Shown: positions 33,363 through 41,773 of the stretch, one piece after another
Layout of the letters: each line of letters begins with the position of its first letter
Numbering within the stretch: the stretch's first letter is position 1
Source: a virus
Reading direction: 5' to 3' (one strand)
Virus record (IMG/VR): IMGVR_UViG_3300021792_000002
Location: 1-41,773 of that record
DNA: 41,773 nucleotides
The notes under the pieces: generated by a model
What the model saw: only the letters and a program-made list of their open reading frames with translations
Told to the model about the DNA's origin: nothing
Database searches by the model: none
Program-made: the position numbers and the translations under genes

Positions 33363-34535
33363 TTACAATAAATCTTTCAAATAAATGTCATAAGGATCAA
33401 CTTCCTCATTCATTCTCTTCAATTTATTTTTAATATCAGAAATTAATGGTAAAATCTTTTTATCAATTGCATTGGTACCACGTTTTCTATCTTTACCGAA
33501 CAATCCTAAAAATGATTTGTAAACTCGTTTCACTTTTGGTTTAGATTTTAAAATCTTCACTAATTCCGGAATTGGAATGAAATTGTAGTTTACATCTAGT
33601 TCGGATATTTCCGGTCCACTGTATGGTTCTATCTTGGAAAACTTTTCTTTGTTCTTTTCATAAAATTGTAAGAATAAATAGGATAACCCCTCGACCATTT
33701 TTAATTCCGGTACTATTTGTTTCGTTTTGAAATCAAAATCACCTTTTTTAATTATAAATGTAATTAAATCCGTATGTAATTGTTTCAAATTGGAATTATT
33801 TTGTTTGGCCTCCGGTGTATATCGTGATTGTGTTTTTTCACGGGCCTTTTTCGTGTACATCGGGTCTACCACCTTTGCATTTACAAACGTACCACCATTA
33901 TCAAAACTGAAAACTATTCCCTCTATTGCCTTTGATGTACCGTTGTGTAATGCCGTTGATTTTAACGATGGATTTAAAATTGAAATGATGTATGAAGTGA
34001 AAGACTCCGTTTCAAATTGATTAAATAAATCATCCCACGGTGTCATTAAAAACTCCGTTAATTTTACACGTTGTTCGGCTGAAAGTTTACCGTAAAAAAT
34101 TACAGGTGGTGGTGAAACTTTCAATAATTTAGAAAATGTGTTCAATTTGTTTACATCCGTAACCATATTACCGTTTTTACTTACATCCGTTAATATTAAT
34201 CCGTTTTTTGGTAATTTATCGTAAACAATTGAACCCGGATTGTTGTTGGCGAAATATTCAAACCCAAATAATACATTCTTAGGTATTGATGAACGATTCA
34301 ATCCCTCAATATGTTGAATCGCTGGTTCGTACATTTTCATCATCGTTCTGTCAATCATGTTAATTGGATTTTTCATATCTCGTTTGTAAAAAACCAAATC
34401 ATCATCCACACGTTTGAATGCAAATCTCGAACCATCTATCTTCTCACTTACATATACTTTGTTTCTGAATAGAGTTTGTACAAAAGATAATCCTTTTCCA
34501 TCGTACAAATCTTTTAAATGTGTTAATCCTGCCAT
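33363..34535 (-). CDS. RNA/DNA ligase-like covalent nucleotidyltransferase
   Basis: A 390-residue protein. It shows the motif series of ATP-dependent ligases and capping enzymes: motif I EKIDGSR with candidate lysyl-AMP Lys32, motif III-like LFGFEYF (89-95), motif IV EGIVFSF (205-211) and motif V NAKVVDP (Lys221). The C-terminal 170 residues are helical and unfamiliar, and end in KRMNE-EVDPYDIYLKDLL, with a possible protease site. The family joins nucleic-acid ends. Together with the kinase, HD and CCA-adding domains of the gene upstream, RNA end repair is the likely theme. It has its own host-type promoter 18 nt upstream and its own terminator. DNA versus RNA specificity cannot be read from the sequence. 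Confidence 0.68.
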   Translation of the reverse strand: MAGLTHLKDLYDGKGLSFVQTLFRNKVYVSEKIDGSRFAFKRVDDDLVFYKRDMKNPINMIDRTMMKMYEPAIQHIEGLNRSSIPKNVLFGFEYFANNNPGSIVYDKLPKNGLILTDVSKNGNMVTDVNKLNTFSKLLKVSPPPVIFYGKLSAEQRVKLTEFLMTPWDDLFNQFETESFTSYIISILNPSLKSTALHNGTSKAIEGIVFSFDNGGTFVNAKVVDPMYTKKAREKTQSRYTPEAKQNNSNLKQLHTDLITFIIKKGDFDFKTKQIVPELKMVEGLSYLFLQFYEKNKEKFSKIEPYSGPEISELDVNYNFIPIPELVKILKSKPKVKRVYKSFLGLFGKDRKRGTNAIDKKILPLISDIKNKLKRMNEEVDPYDIYLKDLL

Positions 34536-34553
34536 TTATTTATATTTTATATT

Positions 34554-34584
34554 CAAAAGTACAAAATCCCGATGAAAAATCAAA
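34554..34584 (-). promoter_or_regulatory. Bacteroidota-type promoter with TTTG in a terminator loop
   Basis: On the minus strand TTTG (34581-34584), 19 nt, TACTTTTG (34554-34561), 18 nt before the ligase-like gene. The TTTG box lies in the loop of the preceding gene's terminator. Confidence 0.75.
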
Positions 34585-34591
34585 GGGATTT
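34564..34591 (-). terminator. Intrinsic terminator after the multi-enzyme gene
   Basis: On the minus strand AAATCCC, 14-nt loop, GGGATTT, then TGTAC. The stem has 7 bp and the T run is short, so strength may be moderate. Confidence 0.65.
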
Positions 34592-34602
34592 CGTAATTAT
34601 TT

Positions 34603-37600
34603 TTAATCTAACTCACTTGGTAGTGGCATCTTTACTCCGTTCAGTATTGTGGATTTAAAGTTATCCAAAATTTCTTTTCGGTGGTGTTTGTGTTTGAAAT
34701 CTGAACTCATTACAATTTTATAAATATCCTCAAACGAATTTATATCTTTTACACTGTACTTATCACCAAATATAAATTTAACAATATCTGTTGGATTTTT
34801 TGTAACAGGTACATCACACCCCTTAATAGGTTTACAATTTTTCAACTGTTTACCCAACTTACCCTCATATGATTTTATTTGAGTAATTAATCCTTTCTTT
34901 TGTGATAATGTAAATTTTTTGAATTTCTTAACATCACCGTTCTCGAAATATTCGGGTTTATCATCAACATCCATATATTTCACAATAGAGAATAATAATG
35001 CATTTCGATATAACCCTTTATATTTAGATTCGTTCTTAATAAAATTCGGTGAATGATGCATGAATGAACTTAACTCCAAATTATCAGTCAACATCAAATC
35101 AACTTGTCCGAAATTTTCTGAATTTGGTATTGGATATAGGAATGAAACAATTCCCAACCCTTTCATGTGTACCACGTTTTTAAATGATGATTTTACTTTC
35201 TTGTACAGAAACTCCTCAACTTCATCGAATTTCAATCCGTGTTTAGAAGCAATCACATTACCATCCAAAGCAATATCAATATCACCACTAAATTGACCTT
35301 TTGGTCGTTTTCCGGTTGAACCTAATGGTTTTGCATCATTTTTAGTTATACCAATTAATGAACCCAATTCCTTAACAACATCGTTATACATAGGTAATCC
35401 GTATTCGGCTGGTATTGGTGAACCACCGGTTGCCTTTCCACCCTCATTTAGTTTGATTTCCGGTAAAACAAATTCTTCCAACTTATCTTCAAATTCCGAA
35501 ATAAGAGTTTCAATAACCTCGTTATCCAAGTGTAATCCACCACCATCCATTTTCTTTGCAAACTGTTGTAGTTTATCAAATACCGGATTGATTTTTAGTT
35601 TATCTTGTTTAATTGGTTTCATTTTATCGAATTGGTGCATTCTCATATGATTACCAACAATGAAATATACATTATCAGGATCTGCTCCTATTTTCTTGAT
35701 GTCATTAGCAAATTTCTTTACATATTCTTTTGAAACTTTCTCATGACCGTAATGTGTAATATTTCCTTTTTTATTGATACCGGCCGTGTTCGCCTTTCCT
35801 AAATCATGAAACATTGCTGAAACCGCTAAATCCATATCTCCCGGAGCGTGTTTCAATGCACGATTTACAACTGTAATTGTGTGTTTTAAAACATTACCCT
35901 CTGGATGATGTTCTGCACTCTGTGGTACGTTCTTTAAATTCATTACCAACTTTTGTACTTGTGGAGGCATCATTTTCAATAACTCCTTAAAAGTTTTAGG
36001 TGTCTTAACTTCGTTGATTGTTCCCTCACTCACAATAACATCAAATTCACCCTTTGTTGGTTTTTCATATCGTGCCAACATATTATCAATAACATGTGGT
36101 GGAATGTGTTTACCGGTCTCCTTTTCTCTGTTCATCAACCGTTTTTCAAGTTCCTTTCTACTCACGTTAAATACTACCGCCTTTTTCGTATAGTTTTCAG
36201 GAACTCTATCCAACATTCGTTTTCTTGACATTTTACTCATGTTTGTCATATCAACAATGAATGATTTTCCTGATTTCAATGTTTTAACAATGTGATTTTC
36301 TAAATCTTTATTTACATTGTTTTGAATATCTTTATCAGAAAAAGTTTCGTTGTAAGAAATACCATGTTTTTTGGCATATTTGTCTACTATATCATCACGA
36401 GAAATTACTACTTGACCTTTTCCATGTTTAGAAACCCAAGTCGATTTTCCACTCGCGGGTGGTCCAACTAACATAGTTACTGTTGGATTTTCTTCCGTAC
36501 CCTCTTTTAACTTTTTCTTTTCTTGTTTTTCCATATCCACCAAATCATCATAATAATATGGATATTCCATTAAGTGGTCCATTGAAATACTAACGGCAAT
36601 TGATACATCGTCTGAATGTTCTTTCTCGATTTTTGAACCTATCTTTAATTGACGTTTTACATCTTCATAGGGTACATCGAATTTATCAACTACATCTTGA
36701 ATTGTTGGTTTTTTATCAATATCACAGTCCTCAACCTTTTCATTCAACAAGTTTTCCAACCCGTTTGATAATGATTCAAAATAGAACTCCGGAGTTTTAC
36801 GTTGTCTCCAATTGGCCGTTCTCATAATGGTTTTAGCAATCAGTTTGTTTGCCTTCTGAACGAATGGTATGTTGATATTTGTTTGTTTATCCTTAACCAT
36901 TATTTCACGATATTTTTTCAAAAACTCCCCAAAATGTTTTTTACTTCTTGACAATCGTTTGAAAAAATTAATTAGTTCGGGTTTGGTAATTTCCTTACCA
37001 TTACGTGGGTCATTAACTCTATCTAAAAAATGATTTGTAAATTTAACATCAATTGGTTTTAATTTAGTATCTGCTGATTTTTCAACTGTCTTTAAATCAT
37101 CTTTTGTTAAATCCTCATTCAAATACAAGTTAGATTCAACTATCTTAATAAATTTATCAATTGATTCAATTAATTTACGCTTATTTACGTCGTTGTTTTC
37201 TTTCATTACCTTTTTAAATAATTCGTTCTCTTTATCAGAAATCCACTTTCCAATTTCTCTACCTTTTACATCTTTAGGTACATCAGAACCCTTTATTGTT
37301 AATTTAAATTTAATATAATTATCGAAATTCTTACCAATTTGATTACCGAAATCCTTTATTTGCGTCGTTGAAATATTACTTACTTTCTCCAACTTTTTCA
37401 ATGGACTGATATTGGTATCTTTGTTCAATCTCGATAACATAATCAAGAATGTAATCTGTCTTACCTCTTCAGCCGAATATCGTAACTTGTTAAGTTTTTT
37501 ACCTAACACTTTAACATCTAATTTACGTAATAACTTAGAAGTTGTAACTATCGGGTCGTTACTAGTTGAAAATTTCGTATCGAATATCATTCCAGGGAAT

Positions 37601-39513
37601 ACTAATTGTAAGTACCCAAGTTTATACATCATTTTCAAATAACTCGATGGGTCTTTTGCTGATTGTATTGATTTGAAAAATTCATCCTTTATACGTTCAG
37701 GTGAAACTCCTTTTAGAGAAACATCCGATTTCAATGCCTCGTAAGTTTCTTTTTCTAATCTTCCACCGACTCTCGATGTGAAACGTAATGCCCTTAATTT
37801 ACGTAATGGATCTTCTTTAAATCGTTCACTTGCAACACCAACTGTACGTATTTGTTTATTCTTCAAATCAGCAATACCACCAACCAAATCCACGATTTCG
37901 TTTGTGTCCAAATCATAGAATAAAGCGTTGATTGTTAAATCCCGTCTCGCTACATCACCTTTAATATCTGTGTACTCAACTTTCGTGTTCATACGTGATG
38001 TTCCAATACTATCTTTTCTGAATGTTGCTATTTCATCCCCATCAATTACAACTACACCGAATTGTTTACCAACTTCGGTACTATGTAATCCATATTTTTT
38101 AGCAATTTCCAAAACTTCATCAGGAGTTGCATCTGTGGTTAAATCAAAATCATGTGGATTTTTACCAAGAATTGCATCTCGAACGGCACCACCAACAATA
38201 TACAATTTATATCCCTCTTTTTTGAATATCTTATGTAAGTCTTTAATCTTCTTTGGAATTGACATCTTTAATTTATGTTCACTTTCCGTTATAACATCAC
38301 TTTTAAAATCCACGGCCAATCCCTCTTTTACTAATCGTATATTCATAATATTTTTACCATTGATTGTAGGTAATCCCCACTCGTTTTTACCAATGGTTTT
38401 TACTACAACTTTTTTGTTTTTAAATTTACCGGTTAATATAGTATCACCGATTTCAATTGGAATTTCAATACTTTCTGAAATGAACTTATTGAACTCGTTT
38501 GCCAAATCTTCAATTTTTTCAGCATCGTGTCCCGATTGTGTTTGTTGGTTCAAATAATCATCATCAACAATTTGATTATGTATGACTTGATAACCCACCA
38601 TTGATGCCGTTCTTGTAACGTGTTTGAACCACTTACTAAATGCACTTGATGAATATACATCAATTTGGTTATTTGATGTCATTTTACCAATTACACCGGC
38701 TGGATAATAACTCACCGTTTTTGTTGGTCCATTTGGATAATCAGGATGATTTGTTATATCCTCTACTCTACCTTTATCCAACATATCAAATACCGTGTAC
38801 CCAATGTGGGCCGCACGTTTTACCGAAATATTCTTGTAAATTTCCATGTTACGGAAAAATCCAAGTGGTCCATCATCAACGGCACCACCACCAAGTGTAG
38901 ATGTTCCCTCGAAAATGTTCCCATAATTTCCTATTTGTTGTACCCACTTTTCGATTGCCTCTTTTTTAATTGAAACTGAACTCAATCGAGTTGTTATTAA
39001 ATCGAAAATTGATTTATTGAATTTTGGGTAAACTTTTTTAAAGAATTTTTGTTTTTCTTCCGTTGTTCCACTTGATAATTTTGCCCTAACTTCGGATGCA
39101 CTTATATTGTCCCCAAACATTGGAGAAATGTATAAATATCCACCCTCTTTGTACCCAAGTTCAGGTTTTCCATCCCATTTATGGAAATATTTTCCCTTTA
39201 AACGACCTGAATCTTTCTCACTCACCACCGTTACATAAGCGGTTTCTTTTGGATCATATTTTGAAAGAATCTCTTGTGGATTGTATGGATTTTTTACTTG
39301 TACTACCACGTTTGGATCAACTCCGAATAGTTTGGTAATGATTTCCTTTTTCTCCTTAAATGAAAACGGTGATTTGATTGGATCCTGTTTATTAGATGTT
39401 CCAATAAATACATTTTTCTTACCAAACTTTTTAACTAGATTTTGGTAAACTCCGAAGTGTCCTTTGTGGAATGGTTGGAATCTACCACTATATACGACAA
39501 TTGTATTTTTCAT
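34603..39513 (-). CDS. Multi-enzyme candidate polyprotein: NMNAT-like, CCA-NTase, DUF5661, PNK-like kinase, HD, NTase
   Basis: A 1636-residue protein. Domains in order: 1-175 nucleotidylyltransferase (GRFQPFHKGHF, HxGH at 16-19; ISASEVR at 137-143), NMN-adenylyltransferase-like; 203-346 unknown (DDGPLGFF, RAAHIGYTVFD); 350-405 small beta domain; 411-790 CCA-adding/poly(A) polymerase-like (LYIVGGAVRDAILG, HDFDLTTDA, RRDLTINAL); 801-925 unknown (NHFLDRVNDPRNGKEI); 926-1000 DUF5661-like (KIEKEHSDD, MDHLMEYPYYY); 1008-1163 P-loop kinase like T4 Pnk (GPPASGKST, 1017-1025); 1169-1350 HD hydrolase (MFHDLGK, His1236-Asp1237); 1358-1636 nucleotidyltransferase (FSGDIDIALD, VDLMLTD). Candidate prohead-protease sites lie between domains at E202, E347, E410, E800, E925, E1004, E1163/E1168 and E1357. 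The gene has both a host-type and a late-type promoter. An RNA-repair and NAD-related role is inferred. Confidence 0.85.
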   Translation of the reverse strand: MKNTIVVYSGRFQPFHKGHFGVYQNLVKKFGKKNVFIGTSNKQDPIKSPFSFKEKKEIITKLFGVDPNVVVQVKNPYNPQEILSKYDPKETAYVTVVSEKDSGRLKGKYFHKWDGKPELGYKEGGYLYISPMFGDNISASEVRAKLSSGTTEEKQKFFKKVYPKFNKSIFDLITTRLSSVSIKKEAIEKWVQQIGNYGNIFEGTSTLGGGAVDDGPLGFFRNMEIYKNISVKRAAHIGYTVFDMLDKGRVEDITNHPDYPNGPTKTVSYYPAGVIGKMTSNNQIDVYSSSAFSKWFKHVTRTASMVGYQVIHNQIVDDDYLNQQTQSGHDAEKIEDLANEFNKFISESIEIPIEIGDTILTGKFKNKKVVVKTIGKNEWGLPTINGKNIMNIRLVKEGLAVDFKSDVITESEHKLKMSIPKKIKDLHKIFKKEGYKLYIVGGAVRDAILGKNPHDFDLTTDATPDEVLEIAKKYGLHSTEVGKQFGVVVIDGDEIATFRKDSIGTSRMNTKVEYTDIKGDVARRDLTINALFYDLDTNEIVDLVGGIADLKNKQIRTVGVASERFKEDPLRKLRALRFTSRVGGRLEKETYEALKSDVSLKGVSPERIKDEFFKSIQSAKDPSSYLKMMYKLGYLQLVFPGMIFDTKFSTSNDPIVTTSKLLRKLDVKVLGKKLNKLRYSAEEVRQITFLIMLSRLNKDTNISPLKKLEKVSNISTTQIKDFGNQIGKNFDNYIKFKLTIKGSDVPKDVKGREIGKWISDKENELFKKVMKENNDVNKRKLIESIDKFIKIVESNLYLNEDLTKDDLKTVEKSADTKLKPIDVKFTNHFLDRVNDPRNGKEITKPELINFFKRLSRSKKHFGEFLKKYREIMVKDKQTNINIPFVQKANKLIAKTIMRTANWRQRKTPEFYFESLSNGLENLLNEKVEDCDIDKKPTIQDVVDKFDVPYEDVKRQLKIGSKIEKEHSDDVSIAVSISMDHLMEYPYYYDDLVDMEKQEKKKLKEGTEENPTVTMLVGPPASGKSTWVSKHGKGQVVISRDDIVDKYAKKHGISYNETFSDKDIQNNVNKDLENHIVKTLKSGKSFIVDMTNMSKMSRKRMLDRVPENYTKKAVVFNVSRKELEKRLMNREKETGKHIPPHVIDNMLARYEKPTKGEFDVIVSEGTINEVKTPKTFKELLKMMPPQVQKLVMNLKNVPQSAEHHPEGNVLKHTITVVNRALKHAPGDMDLAVSAMFHDLGKANTAGINKKGNITHYGHEKVSKEYVKKFANDIKKIGADPDNVYFIVGNHMRMHQFDKMKPIKQDKLKINPVFDKLQQFAKKMDGGGLHLDNEVIETLISEFEDKLEEFVLPEIKLNEGGKATGGSPIPAEYGLPMYNDVVKELGSLIGITKNDAKPLGSTGKRPKGQFSGDIDIALDGNVIASKHGLKFDEVEEFLYKKVKSSFKNVVHMKGLGIVSFLYPIPNSENFGQVDLMLTDNLELSSFMHHSPNFIKNESKYKGLYRNALLFSIVKYMDVDDKPEYFENGDVKKFKKFTLSQKKGLITQIKSYEGKLGKQLKNCKPIKGCDVPVTKNPTDIVKFIFGDKYSVKDINSFEDIYKIVMSSDFKHKHHRKEILDNFKSTILNGVKMPLPSELD

Positions 39514-39541
39514 ATTATTATCAATGTGTTACTATTCAATC

Positions 39542-39551
39542 TATAAATATT
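39542..39551 (-). promoter_or_regulatory. Candidate phage late promoter (multi-enzyme gene)
   Basis: Minus strand AATATTTATA, 28 nt before the start codon and downstream of a separate host-type promoter. Confidence 0.5.
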
Positions 39552-39580
39552 GAAAATTATTATTTACCCATTTTACGTGT

Positions 39581-39611
39581 CAAATGTACAAAAAAAATCC
39601 GAACTAACAAA
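39581..39611 (-). promoter_or_regulatory. Bacteroidota-type promoter with TTTG in a terminator loop
   Basis: On the minus strand TTTG (39608-39611), 19 nt, TACATTTG (39581-39588), 67 nt before the multi-enzyme gene. TTTG lies in the loop of the groEL terminator and the -7 box directly follows its T tract. Confidence 0.75.
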
Positions 39612-39624
39612 GTTAATTCGGATT
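39588..39624 (-). terminator. Intrinsic terminator after groEL
   Basis: On the minus strand AATCCGAATTAA, loop CTTTG, TTAGTTCGGATT and T7. A 12-bp stem with one wobble. Confidence 0.85.
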
Positions 39625-39648
39625 TAATTTAAAAAATATTAATTATTT

Positions 39649-41232
<1,584 letters not shown>

Positions 41233-41248
41233 CTATTTTTTTATTTCT

Positions 41249-41258
41249 TATAAATATT
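41249..41258 (-). promoter_or_regulatory. Candidate phage late promoter (groEL)
   Basis: Minus strand AATATTTATA, 19 nt before the groEL start. Confidence 0.5.
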
Positions 41259-41340
41259 AACTTTTTTAAAACTGAAAAGTTTCAAACTGTAACTAAACAT
41301 TTCTAATTTTACCAGCGTCTGCGCTAATATTATAAATGAT

Positions 41341-41354
41341 CTAAAAGCTTTTAG
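41341..41354. promoter_or_regulatory. 14-bp perfect palindrome, possible operator
   Basis: CTAAAAGCTTTTAG is fully self-complementary, 112 nt upstream of groEL. It could be a protein-binding site or a short hairpin. Confidence 0.35.
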
Positions 41355-41358
41355 CTAA

Positions 41359-41415
41359 TTTTTAAAAGTCTTTTTTTAAATTTGTCATTTTTAAAAGTCT
41401 TTTTTAAATTTAGTC
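41359..41415. repeat. Two tandem 28-bp T/A-rich repeats
   Basis: Copies at 41359-41386 and 41388-41415, sharing TTTTTAAAAGTCTTTTTT followed by AAATTT and GTC. It adjoins the palindrome upstream of groEL. Confidence 0.8.
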
Positions 41416-41440
41416 TTTATAATATTATTTTAGTGATGCT

Positions 41441-41460
41441 GTCCCCCTAAGTCCCCCAAA
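41441..41460. repeat. Tandem GTCCCCC(T/A)AA repeat
   Basis: Two adjacent 10-mers with C5 runs (G5 on the minus strand). They are conspicuous in such AT-rich DNA. Confidence 0.7.
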
Positions 41461-41527
41461 CGGTGAACTCGTGATTATAACTATTACAAGTTTTCCAAAA
41501 CAGGAAACTAAAAATGTTAAATTTTAC

Positions 41528-41562
41528 CAAATGTAATCGACTTAGGATAAATTACTTACAAA
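41528..41562 (-). promoter_or_regulatory. Possible Bacteroidota-type promoter
   Basis: On the minus strand TTTG (41559-41562), 23 nt, TACATTTG (41528-41535). The spacing is at the upper limit and no gene starts within 290 nt, so it may give a long groEL leader or be chance. Confidence 0.3.
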
Positions 41563-41612
41563 TTATCGACTTTCAGTATAAAAATGAATACAATGTGTAA
41601 TACAAGTTTCAT
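41556..41612 (-). CDS. Possible 18-residue hydrophobic peptide
   Basis: ATG at 41612 to TAA at 41556. The peptide is hydrophobic (MKLVLHIVFIFILKVDNL). It starts 21 nt after a late-type motif at 41634-41643, the same spacing as real genes here. An ORF this short can easily arise by chance. Confidence 0.22.
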   Translation of the reverse strand: MKLVLHIVFIFILKVDNL

Positions 41613-41633
41613 CTATAAACTAAAAGCCGATAA

Positions 41634-41643
41634 TATAAATATA
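41634..41643 (-). promoter_or_regulatory. Late-promoter-like motif upstream of the short ORF
   Basis: Minus strand TATATTTATA in the intergenic region, 56 nt after the stop of the window-edge gene. Confidence 0.3.
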
Positions 41644-41699
41644 ATTGTGATAAAAATAACTAATAATATTACAATTGGTATGGATTAACTAATAATAGA

Positions 41700-41773
41700 T
41701 TACTTTTCCATAGATCCACTCGATGGTGGTAGTTGTTTTAATTGTTCTTCTAAACTTAAAATACGTTGTTGAT
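41700..41773 (-). CDS. C-terminal end of an unidentified gene
   Basis: An open frame enters at the window edge and ends at TAA (41700-41702). The visible residues are QQRILSLEEQLKQLPPSSGS followed by MEK: a leucine-heptad helix, then a Pro/Ser-rich tail. Too little is present for a family call. It does not look like a GroES end. Confidence 0.6.
   Translation of the reverse strand, partial: QQRILSLEEQLKQLPPSSGSMEK

Overview
The window looks like part of the genome of a large T4-like myovirus (Caudoviricetes) infecting a Bacteroidota host, probably a flavobacterium. Head, neck and packaging genes resemble T4 gp13, gp14, gp15, gp17, gp20, gp21, gp22 and gp23 and are clustered together. The DNA is strongly AT-rich. 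Genes start without a clear purine-rich Shine-Dalgarno sequence. Several intergenic gaps carry the Bacteroidota housekeeping promoter (TTTG, about 19 nt, TAnnTTTG). Every gene I can support is on the minus strand, so transcription runs from high to low coordinates.

Layout in transcription order. At the top are the end of an unknown gene (41.7 kb), a 470-nt non-coding stretch and a phage GroEL (41.2-39.6 kb). Next come a 1636-residue multi-enzyme protein (39.5-34.6 kb: NMN adenylyltransferase-like, CCA-adding-enzyme-like, polynucleotide-kinase-like, HD and nucleotidyltransferase domains) and a ligase-like nucleotidyltransferase (34.5-33.4 kb). Two small proteins precede the large terminase, which is split into two genes inside an intein (32.0-30.0 kb). 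Then follow the portal, three conserved prohead-region proteins, the prohead protease, two small proteins, an extremely acidic scaffold and the major capsid protein (29.9-21.0 kb). An accessory patch (20.9-17.2 kb) holds a zinc-finger/Vsr-like homing endonuclease, a membrane protein, two hypotheticals and a cyclic-phosphate-processing receiver-domain protein. The neck/tail-completion genes gp13, gp14 and gp15 come next. Last are two giant adhesion genes: a 3911-residue protein with 6 BspA-like modules and 23 tandem tail-fibre modules, and a second BspA-like protein that leaves the window at position 1.

Three themes connect the genes. (1) Many proteins of the head region carry (I/L/V)xE sequences, the T4 gp21 prohead-protease consensus. 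In the 1636-residue protein these sit between the recognisable domains, so it may be a capsid-associated polyprotein cut into separate RNA/NAD enzymes. (2) RNA-repair-type domains (kinase, ligase, CCA-adding, HD, cyclic-phosphate receiver) are spread over at least three genes, which suggests defence against host tRNA cleavage. (3) There are two promoter classes: host-like TTTG/TAnnTTTG sites, usually fused to a terminator, before accessory and enzyme genes; and an AATATTTATA-like motif before structural operons and groEL, a candidate late promoter that is the reverse complement of the T4 late motif.

All calls come from reading the sequence and recalling protein families. No search was run.
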